Shown one piece after another: positions 57,928 through 64,000 of a stretch of DNA of 64,000 bases; position 1 is the first letter of the stretch, and each line of letters opens with the position of its first letter. Origin of the DNA: Pelovirga terrestris (GTDB taxonomy: Bacteria; Desulfobacterota; Desulfuromonadia; Desulfuromonadales; Geopsychrobacteraceae); the NCBI RefSeq assembly GCF_014773365.1, contig NZ_JACWUN010000009.1, positions 62,001 to 126,000 on the forward strand, written 5' to 3'. Both the position numbers and the translations under genes were made by a program. The notes under the pieces were generated by a model that was given only the letters and a program-made list of their open reading frames with translations, was not told where the DNA came from and did not search any database.

Positions 57928-58224
57928 GTCGATCTCCTTGGGTGGATAGTCGTTATCAGCCACAATGATGGTGCGAAGGCTCATAATGCGGGTGTCAATT
58001 ATCCGAAAGGAGGCGGCGAAAAGCAAACAGGAACTATTAATTAATTCACTTGAGTAGATCGGTTTATTCAATATGTGTGGCAAGTGGTTATGGCTGACGA
58101 ACAGCGTCCCTTGACATAGGATTCCCGACCCGGTGCTGACCAGATACCTTCAATTTTATAAAGAATGTGATTTCAGATAGTTACCCTGAAGCTACTCAGA
58201 AATTACAAAAAAGATAGCAGGTAG
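57928..58224. other. 297-bp non-coding stretch upstream of phnD
   Basis: Contains the presumed promoter of the phnD-phnC-phnE transcript and, at 58086-58140, repeat copy D. No ORF or recognised Pho box. Confidence 0.5.
58086..58140 (-). repeat. Dispersed palindromic repeat, copy D (partial, inverted)
   Basis: Read on the minus strand it gives TCAGCACCGGGTCGGGAATC, CTATGTCAAGGGACGC and a GGTTATGG-like end, matching the left half of copy B with few changes. It is inverted relative to copy C, so the two enclose the phnDCE cassette. Confidence 0.65.
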
Positions 58225-58380
58225 AGGATCGAGACCCACTTGCGCCTGTTGACCGAAGAGAGCGGAGAGCGCAGCGTTCTCCAGTGGCATCGTCACGCAA
58301 AAGCCAGGGACGCGATCTACGAAAATTTTGAGCGCATGGGGCTCCAACCTCTATTCGAAACATCCAATTACGCGGACACA
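58225..58380 (+). pseudogene. Possible class V aminotransferase C-terminal remnant
   Basis: An open plus-strand stretch reads THLRLLTEESGERSVLQWHR, HAKARDAIYENFERMGLQPL and FETSNYADTP. It resembles the part of AGXT/PhnW-like class V aminotransferases that carries R-RHA-x-A and GL-x-PL before an ADT-TP strand. It begins after TAG 58222 and runs into the opposite-strand phnP end, with no ribosome site or PLP region. The match is by eye and weak; it may be spurious. Confidence 0.35.
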
Positions 58381-59189
58381 CCCATGTCCCGTCTGATTGC
58401 TGAAAGCACAAGGCCGTCATGGCCAACGTGAATGTGACTGGGAAATTCCTCTTTACCTTCCATCAGCCACAGATCAAGCTCGTGACTTATGTGGGTGATG
58501 ATCACTCGGTTGGCACCAATGGCATCCGCGCTTTCTAACGCGGTGCAAACATCATTATGGTTGCGCGGTGGCTCTTCTTGCGGCGGGTGGCAGCAGTCTA
58601 GAACGATGCCGTCGGGGTGCCACCCCTGGAGAAAATCCCGGGTCGCGGGCGGCAGTCCCACCGTGTCTGTGAGGTAGGCAAGCTTTGTCGAACCTGTTTG
58701 TAGACAGTAACCGTAGGTCATTTTAGAATGACGCAGAGGCACCGCGGTGACGGTCAGGGCGCCGATGGTCAGCGGCACAAATGGTTCAGGGTGATGAAAA
58801 TCGAGTATTCCTGGATGTTTGTAGAGATCGGCGCAGCCCTCGGGGTCGGGCGGCGACCAGACGGGTACAGCTTCAACCTGGCCCCAGCGCAGAGGGAAAA
58901 GACCCTGGACATGATCGACATGGAAATGAGTGAGCAGAATCGCGTTTAAGCTTCCCGCTTCAAAGCGTGCCACGAGATCGACCAGCCCGGCGTCGATCAG
59001 AAGTCGCGTACCGCCTCCTTCGACCAGGGCGGTCGCCGGTCGCCGGATGAAACGCGGATCGCGCCTTGCCCGTTCACAGGCGGCGCAGCGGCAGCCATAA
59101 AGCGGCACGCCGCCGGCGTTGCCGCTACCCAGCAGGGTCAGACGCAATCCGGTATCATCGTTTCGTTGTGGATGGTCGGTGGCAGTCAT
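58368..59189 (-). CDS. phnP: Cyclic phosphodiesterase PhnP
   Basis: 273 residues from ATG 59189, which overlaps the phnN stop by 4 nt. A metallo-beta-lactamase fold with HFHVDH, a second-site histidine in PLRHSKMTYGY, and DCCHPP; the N-terminal CRCAACERARRDP zinc site is typical of PhnP. It hydrolyses 5-phosphoribosyl 1,2-cyclic phosphate left by C-P lyase into ribose 1,5-bisphosphate. It is the last gene of the C-P lyase operon. Confidence 0.93.
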   Translation of the reverse strand: MTATDHPQRNDDTGLRLTLLGSGNAGGVPLYGCRCAACERARRDPRFIRRPATALVEGGGTRLLIDAGLVDLVARFEAGSLNAILLTHFHVDHVQGLFPLRWGQVEAVPVWSPPDPEGCADLYKHPGILDFHHPEPFVPLTIGALTVTAVPLRHSKMTYGYCLQTGSTKLAYLTDTVGLPPATRDFLQGWHPDGIVLDCCHPPQEEPPRNHNDVCTALESADAIGANRVIITHISHELDLWLMEGKEEFPSHIHVGHDGLVLSAIRRDMGVSA

Positions 59190-59779
59190 GTGCAAATGGC
59201 CGCCTGGTTCTTTGTCCGGCGGGATCGCTGCCCAGCGTAGTGCAGGATGATGCCGATAAGCGTATTTCCGCCCTCCGCCAGCAAGCCGTTATTGTTGATG
59301 GCAAGGCAGTCCCTGGCGCTCGCGGCCAGACGTTGATGGCGCTGCAAGCGCCCGGCGATCTGTTGCGCTGTTTCCCGGCCACGCTCGTGCAGCCGGGTTC
59401 GCAACACCTCCGGCGACACCTCGATGCACAGTGGTATCAGGTTGGGGTAGCGCTTTTGCGCCCGGGGCAGATAGGCGCGTGAGCCGTTGACAACGACGGT
59501 GGCACCGCCGGCCAGCCACAGGTCGATTTCCCTGCCGATGCCGTAATCATGGTTGTGGCTGTGCCAGTGCAGGGCGAACAGTCCAGCGGCGACGCGCGCG
59601 TGGAATTCCGCAGGGCTCAGGGCTACATGGTTTTCAGCGCCGGCGTCGGCCGAGCGGGTGATGTAGCGGTGGGCGAAAAGGATGGCTGAATGGCCAGTCA
59701 GTTTCTCTCGGGCGTAACCCATCAGGCTGTCCTTGCCGCTGCCCGAGGCGCCCATGAGGTAAAGCAGTTGTCCCTCCAT
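59186..59779 (-). CDS. phnN: Ribose 1,5-bisphosphate phosphokinase PhnN
   Basis: 197 residues with a P-loop MGASGSGKDSL at the N-terminus and the guanylate-kinase-like VVNGSRAYLP segment. It phosphorylates ribose 1,5-bisphosphate to PRPP, returning C-P lyase products to nucleotide metabolism. It lies 3 bp after phnM and overlaps phnP by 4 nt. SD AGGAG precedes ATG 59779. Confidence 0.92.
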   Translation of the reverse strand: MEGQLLYLMGASGSGKDSLMGYAREKLTGHSAILFAHRYITRSADAGAENHVALSPAEFHARVAAGLFALHWHSHNHDYGIGREIDLWLAGGATVVVNGSRAYLPRAQKRYPNLIPLCIEVSPEVLRTRLHERGRETAQQIAGRLQRHQRLAASARDCLAINNNGLLAEGGNTLIGIILHYAGQRSRRTKNQAAICT

Positions 59780-59782
59780 TAC

Positions 59783-60946
59783 TCAATCTCCTTGTGGTTG
59801 ATGCGGGAACCCGGAAAATACCGAAACCCCCTTGACCCAGACGGTTTCGGCCTGCGGCAACGCACCGAACATCCGCACCGCCACCAGATCAGCGCGTTTG
59901 CCGACGCTGATTTCGCCCCGATCGTCAAGCCCGACAGCCTGTGCGGGATTGCGGGTGACCATGGCTACGGCACGACTCAGGCAGATATCGGCCAACTCCG
60001 GCAGGCGCATGATGGACGGCAGCAATGCCGCGGGGGAATAATCGCCGCACAGACAATCAGCGACCTCGGCGCGCACGGCATCGAGGGCGCGCATGTTGCC
60101 TGACTGGGAGCGCCCACGCAGGATATTGGGCGCTCCGAACAGGGTCGATAGGCCCTTGCGGCGGGCGGCGCGGGCGGTTTCAAGGTTGACGGGAAACTCA
60201 GAAATGGCCGCCCCCAGAGCGTGCACGGCGGCCACCTTGGCGGCGCTGTCGTCGTCGTGGCTGGCGATGGACACGCCCTGCCGTCGGGCTTGCTCGGCCA
60301 GGGAGTGCATACGCGTTATGGCGCCCCGCGCCCCTTCAAGCTTACGCTCCAGAATCGCGTCGATACTCTGCGCGTCGGCCTTGTAGGTGCGCGCCAGATA
60401 GTTGCGATAAGCTTCCACCTCGCGAAATTGGCCCTGCCCCGGGCTGTGATCCATGAAGGACAACAACTGCACATCACCGGCGTGCATGAGATCGCCAAGC
60501 AGCGCGGGTGCGTCGCTATCGGTCACCTCATAGCGGGCATGGATGCGGTTATCCACCAGGGCGCCGGGTTGCCAGGCGTGAACGGCGCGGGCGATCTCGG
60601 CGGCAAAAGTATTGTTGCGCACTCCCAGTTCCTGATGGGCGAAGGACAGGGCGTGAAAAACCGTGGTAATGCCGGCGGCGGCGTTGCGTCGGTCCGCCTG
60701 GGCACAGGCAAAGTCAAGGGGGAAATGGACGCCCGGGCGCGGTTCGATCTCTTTCTCCAGCGCATCGCAATGCAGATCAAGGAGCCCGGGCAGCAGGGTT
60801 TTCCCCCGCAGATCGATAATTTCGGCGGTTCCGGCAGATTCAGGGTCAAGGGCACTGATCAGACCATCCTCAAGCAGAACGGCGACACCGGCGCGCACTT
60901 CTTGCGGCAGAACCACCCGAGCGTTGGTCAACAGGGTTTTTTTCAT
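59783..60946 (-). CDS. phnM: Alpha-D-ribose 1-methylphosphonate 5-triphosphate diphosphatase PhnM
   Basis: 387 residues of the amidohydrolase superfamily. Motifs seen: LLPGLLDLHCDALEKEIEPR, MDHSPGQGQF, and ASHDDDS with metal ligands, then a late ISVGKRADLVAV strand. It removes pyrophosphate from the ribosyl phosphonate triphosphate formed by PhnGHI, giving the PhnJ substrate. SD AAGGAC. It lies 13 bp after phnL. Confidence 0.94.
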   Translation of the reverse strand: MKKTLLTNARVVLPQEVRAGVAVLLEDGLISALDPESAGTAEIIDLRGKTLLPGLLDLHCDALEKEIEPRPGVHFPLDFACAQADRRNAAAGITTVFHALSFAHQELGVRNNTFAAEIARAVHAWQPGALVDNRIHARYEVTDSDAPALLGDLMHAGDVQLLSFMDHSPGQGQFREVEAYRNYLARTYKADAQSIDAILERKLEGARGAITRMHSLAEQARRQGVSIASHDDDSAAKVAAVHALGAAISEFPVNLETARAARRKGLSTLFGAPNILRGRSQSGNMRALDAVRAEVADCLCGDYSPAALLPSIMRLPELADICLSRAVAMVTRNPAQAVGLDDRGEISVGKRADLVAVRMFGALPQAETVWVKGVSVFSGFPHQPQGD

Positions 60947-60959
60947 CTTATCGTCCTTT

Positions 60960-61667
60960 TTATTCGTGGCACAGGGTTTTTTGCGGGATCAGCTCCACCA
61001 CCCGATCGGCCAGGCGGCGCACCAGTTCGGGATGGTGAAAGACCGCCAGCATGCCGACACCTTTAGCCTTGATGGTGGTGAGTAGATCGATGACCCGCTC
61101 GCTGGTATCGGGATCGAGGCTGGCGGTGGGCTCGTCGAGGAGCAGCAGACGGGGCTGAGAAATCAGGCCGCGCGCCAGGTTGATCCGCTGTTTCTCGCCG
61201 CCGGAGAAGGTTGCCGGAGGCACCTGCCAGAGCCGTTCCGGCACGTTGAGCAAGCGCAACAGATCTGCTGCGGCGTCTCGCGCCGTCTCTCTGTTCTCGC
61301 CACGCAGCAGGAGCGGCTCGCTGACGACATCCAACGCTGGTTTGCGCGGCAGACAGTGGAGAAACTGGGTCACGAAGCCGATGTCGCGTAGCCGCAACTC
61401 CAGAACGCGGTGGTCCGACGCCTGCGCCAGATCGGTGGTGTGCCCCGCTTCATTCTGATAAAGGATGCGTCCGGCGCCCGGCAGATAGGTGCGGTAGATA
61501 CATTTAAGTACCGAGGATTTGCCGCACCCGGTCGGCCCCACTATGGCCGTCAGTTCCTTGGGAAAAACCTGCAGATCAACCTCGGCGCAGGACGGAATCG
61601 CGGCCTGTTGTTCGTGCAGAAAAAATTGTTTGCTGAGTTTCTCAACGGTTAAAATGGCACTATTCAC
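60960..61667 (-). CDS. phnL: C-P lyase ABC-type ATPase PhnL
   Basis: 235 residues from GTG 61667, selected because AAGGAG (61679-61674) lies upstream and the start follows the phnK stop; an upstream TTG would overlap phnK. Walker A GPTGCGKSS, signature FSGGEKQRINLARGL, Walker [13 protein letters not shown]. PhnL joins PhnK on the core complex rather than in a membrane transporter. The FVTQFLHCLPRKPALDVV block fits the family. Confidence 0.92.
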   Translation of the reverse strand: MNSAILTVEKLSKQFFLHEQQAAIPSCAEVDLQVFPKELTAIVGPTGCGKSSVLKCIYRTYLPGAGRILYQNEAGHTTDLAQASDHRVLELRLRDIGFVTQFLHCLPRKPALDVVSEPLLLRGENRETARDAAADLLRLLNVPERLWQVPPATFSGGEKQRINLARGLISQPRLLLLDEPTASLDPDTSERVIDLLTTIKAKGVGMLAVFHHPELVRRLADRVVELIPQKTLCHE

Positions 61668-61677
61668 CAAAGGCTCC

Positions 61678-62508
61678 TTAAAGGGCAGACGCAACAAGCT
61701 GCTGGGTATAGGCGTGCTGGGGGTCTTCGAGAATCTGATCGGTGAGGCCCGCTTCGATGATCCGCCCGTTTTTCATGACAATGGTGCGATCGGCCAGCAG
61801 GCGGATGACGCCGAGATCGTGGGTCACCGCGATCATCGCCGTGCCTAGTTCCTGCTGAATCTCCAGAATCAGATCGAGAATGCGCGCCTGCACCGACAGG
61901 TCAAGGCCGGTCGTCACTTCATCCAGAAACAGCACCGGCGGGCTGGTGGAAAGCGCCTTGGCGATCTGGACCCGCTGCTGCATGCCGCCGGAAAATTTCT
62001 TCGGCGATTCGTCCATGCGCTCCGAACCGACCTCGGTGCGGGTCAACAGATCGCGGGCTCGCTCGCGAATCTGCCCGTAATGGGTCAAATCACTCATCAG
62101 CAGCCGTTCGGCAATATTGCCGCCGGCGGAAAAATTGAAATTCAGGCCCAGATGGGGATTCTGGTAGACGATGCCGAAGCGGTGATTGCGCAGTCGACGC
62201 TGCTGGGCCGCGTTGAGGCTGAACAGGTTCCACTGATGGCCGTTGTCGTAAAAGATCGCTTCCCCCAGGGAGGGGTCCTCGTCGAAAAACAGCATCTTGA
62301 CGATGGTCGATTTGCCGCTGCCCGATTCGCCCATGATGCCGAGGATCTCTCCGGCGTGCAGATCGAAGCTGATGGCGGCGTTGGCCACCACCGATTGGCA
62401 ATGGGGACAGATGTTGCTGCCGACATCGGGGCCGGTGCTCGCCACGCAGCGCGGGCAGCCATTGCCGTGAATCTTGCCGAGATTGCTGACCTGGAGGACT
62501 TTTCTCAT
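61678..62508 (-). CDS. phnK: C-P lyase ABC-type ATPase PhnK with N-terminal zinc-ribbon insert
   Basis: 276 residues; ABC parts are GESGSGKST (about 59-67), FSGGMQQRVQIAKAL and LFLDEVTTGLDLS. Between the first strand and the Walker A is a CPRC (18-21) and CPHC (34-37) pair, predicted to bind zinc, which is absent from E. coli PhnK. Many non-enteric PhnK proteins have this insert as I remember, so it is a subfamily trait rather than a novelty. It overlaps phnJ by 4 nt. Confidence 0.93.
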   Translation of the reverse strand: MRKVLQVSNLGKIHGNGCPRCVASTGPDVGSNICPHCQSVVANAAISFDLHAGEILGIMGESGSGKSTIVKMLFFDEDPSLGEAIFYDNGHQWNLFSLNAAQQRRLRNHRFGIVYQNPHLGLNFNFSAGGNIAERLLMSDLTHYGQIRERARDLLTRTEVGSERMDESPKKFSGGMQQRVQIAKALSTSPPVLFLDEVTTGLDLSVQARILDLILEIQQELGTAMIAVTHDLGVIRLLADRTIVMKNGRIIEAGLTDQILEDPQHAYTQQLVASAL

Positions 62509-63410
62509 GATGTGACCTCGCAGCTAACGCCGTTGCCGGCAGCGACGCGCTGGTTGCAGTAATCCGAATCGGAGCACTGAAAGGTGGCCGTACCGTTCGC
62601 GCTGCTGAATTCATCGAGAAATGAATCGCTGGCACCGCAGCGCTGACAGGCGCGCCGCTGCCCCTGCGCGTCGTTGAAGTCTTCGGCGCGAAAGGGAATA
62701 TCATCAAACACCAGGGGTTCGGCGCGGGTATGGGGGGGCACGGCGTAGATCTTTTTTTCCCGCCCGGCACCGAACAGGATCAACGCCGGTGAGTGGTCAA
62801 GCTTGGCGATGTCGAAACGCGGAATTGGGCTGGGGTCAAGCACGTAATGCCCGTTGATGCGCGTCGGATAGCGGTGGGAGATGGTGATTTCGGCAAAACG
62901 CACAATATCCTCGTAGAGCTTGGTCAGCAGGCGCGAATAATCGCCTTCACCGTGCATGATCTTGCGTTTGGCTTCCGACGCTTCCACCACCACCAGCGGG
63001 TCGGGATAGGGCACCTGCAGCACCAGCACCTGGGCACTGTTCAGGGGCTGTTCGGGAATGCGGTGGCGCGACTGAATCAGGGTTGCTTCACCGGTGTGCT
63101 CGGTGGTGTCGACGCCGGGGCAGGTCAGCTCGATGAACTGGCGCAGATTGACGGCATTGACCGAATCATCGGCGCCCTGATCGATCACCTTGAGGCACTC
63201 GCCGCGCCCTATCAGGCTCAAGGTCAGTTGCAGGCCGCCGGTACCGAAGCCACGCCCCATGGGCATCTCTCGCGAGGCGTAAGGGGTCTGATAGCCGGGG
63301 ATGCAGATGGCCTTGAGAATGGCGCGCCGCACTTCGCGCTTGGCGTATTCATCGAGAAAACCGAAGCTGTAGCCCGCTTCGTCGCGGGGAAGTTCATAGG
63401 AAGGATTCAT
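62505..63410 (-). CDS. phnJ: C-P lyase core radical enzyme PhnJ
   Basis: 301 residues. The four key cysteines are C255, C258, C279 and C285 (CQRC-x20-C-x5-C), matching the Fe-S cluster cysteines and the thiyl-radical cysteine of PhnJ. The N-terminal FGFLDEYAKREVRRAILKAI and GGLQLTLSLIG stretches fit. It cleaves the carbon-phosphorus bond using S-adenosylmethionine, releasing the alkane. It overlaps phnI and phnK by 4 nt each. Confidence 0.95.
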   Translation of the reverse strand: MNPSYELPRDEAGYSFGFLDEYAKREVRRAILKAICIPGYQTPYASREMPMGRGFGTGGLQLTLSLIGRGECLKVIDQGADDSVNAVNLRQFIELTCPGVDTTEHTGEATLIQSRHRIPEQPLNSAQVLVLQVPYPDPLVVVEASEAKRKIMHGEGDYSRLLTKLYEDIVRFAEITISHRYPTRINGHYVLDPSPIPRFDIAKLDHSPALILFGAGREKKIYAVPPHTRAEPLVFDDIPFRAEDFNDAQGQRRACQRCGASDSFLDEFSSANGTATFQCSDSDYCNQRVAAGNGVSCEVTS

Positions 63411-64000
63411 TCGGGTTGTCCTTTTTTTTGTGCGCTTTTTTTCTGTTCGGCTTTGATCTGGGTCGTGCGCAAGCGATCCATATCCGACTGGAAGGTGACG
63501 TAGTGGGGCATCTTGTAGTGATTGGCAAAACCCATGGAGTCAACACCGTCGACATGCAGCACGACGAATTCGGGGTCTTCTGAGGGGTTGCTCGGGCCAT
63601 CCTTCATCCCTTTTTGCAGGGCGCGATCAAGGACCGCCATGGAGATGGCCTTGGTTTCGTTGTGACCGAAACAGGCACCGTACCCCAGGGTGAAGACCGG
63701 CACGGCGCCGGCTTCGTCACTTTCGTACATGGCGACCACCTCGCACTCCGTCATCAGCACCTCACCGGCTTCTACCGGCTCACCGGTGACGGGATGGGGC
63801 AGCAGCACCGGCAGGTAGCCAACGCGTAGCTCAGCAATGGTCGGGTGCACGTCGCCGTAGCCGCGCATGTTGGAATAGGCCAGGGCCAGCAGCGATCCGG
63901 TCTCCGCCCGGGCCATGCTGGCCAGCACCGCCGAACGCGGGATGGGAAAAACCAGAGGCTCGCGGGTGATGTCGAAGGGTTCGCCCTGCCCTGGGGGCGA
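63407..64000 (-). CDS. phnI: C-P lyase core protein PhnI (partial, N-terminus outside)
   Basis: The frame is open through to the window end, giving 197 residues of the C-terminal half. Segments GEPFDITREPLVFPIPRSA, SNMRGYGDVHPTIAELRVGY and CFGHNETKAISMAVLDRALQ are PhnI-type. PhnI is the nucleosidase core subunit that, with PhnG, PhnH and PhnL, joins phosphonate to the ribose of ATP. It is first in the part of the operon seen here; phnG and phnH are expected beyond 64000. Confidence 0.92.
   Translation of the reverse strand, partial: SPPGQGEPFDITREPLVFPIPRSAVLASMARAETGSLLALAYSNMRGYGDVHPTIAELRVGYLPVLLPHPVTGEPVEAGEVLMTECEVVAMYESDEAGAVPVFTLGYGACFGHNETKAISMAVLDRALQKGMKDGPSNPSEDPEFVVLHVDGVDSMGFANHYKMPHYVTFQSDMDRLRTTQIKAEQKKSAQKKGQPE

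Overview
The window looks like a chromosome segment of a Gram-negative deltaproteobacterium, most likely of the Desulfuromonadales. That placement is inferred from gene content: TRAP transport, several c-di-GMP proteins, a Cys-type SAP-domain miniprotein, a long U32 protein and many CxxC miniproteins. No rRNA, tRNA or CRISPR array was seen. Nearly every gene has a recognisable Shine-Dalgarno (SD) sequence, and many neighbours overlap by 1-4 nt, so operon structure is easy to read.

Left part (1-25 kb, mostly plus strand). This is housekeeping: the end of mfd, two SurA/PpiC-type periplasmic foldases, a degenerate GGDEF protein, pdxA-uvrA, cardiolipin synthase, a tautomerase and a DUF1499 lipoprotein. 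A Cpx-like envelope-stress module follows. It has a histidine kinase and regulator on the minus strand, a divergent Spy/CpxP-like gene, two CpxR-type boxes between them, and a 28-residue membrane miniprotein downstream of the kinase. Then come yceH, a TRAP transporter operon with two DctP paralogues plus rhodanese and UspA genes, a U32 protein, a diguanylate cyclase, a D-2-hydroxyacid dehydrogenase and a Cys-cluster protein.

Middle part (25-49 kb). This is a phosphonate region. phnW and phnX (2-aminoethylphosphonate to acetaldehyde and phosphate) converge on a 2-AEP-type ABC transporter. Next is a minus-strand block with an Lgt-like membrane protein, a PSD-like decarboxylase overlapping an unknown 803-residue protein, an EAL-CBS-GGDEF protein, DgkA and a possible glycosidase-like protein. 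A phnDCEE importer with a HAD phosphatase follows, then a PHP-glycosyltransferase fusion.

Right part (49-64 kb). Two CxxC miniproteins precede a very compact five-gene minus-strand operon: CHAD, ParA, CYTH, ribbon-helix-helix, and HhH with a lysine-rich tail. I consider this the best candidate for an undescribed system, possibly positioning polyphosphate granules on the nucleoid. After it come a third phosphonate importer (phnD, phnC, fused phnE) bounded by inverted copies of a dispersed repeat, and a C-P lyase operon phnI-J-K-L-M-N-P cut by the window end. phnG and phnH would be expected just outside.

Taken together, the cell could import phosphonates by three routes and break them down both hydrolytically (PhnW/PhnX) and by C-P lyase. 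Small remnants lie between the islands: an IMPase tail, a RelE-like toxin piece, an aminotransferase-like piece, palindromes and a MITE-like element. They point to repeated rearrangement.
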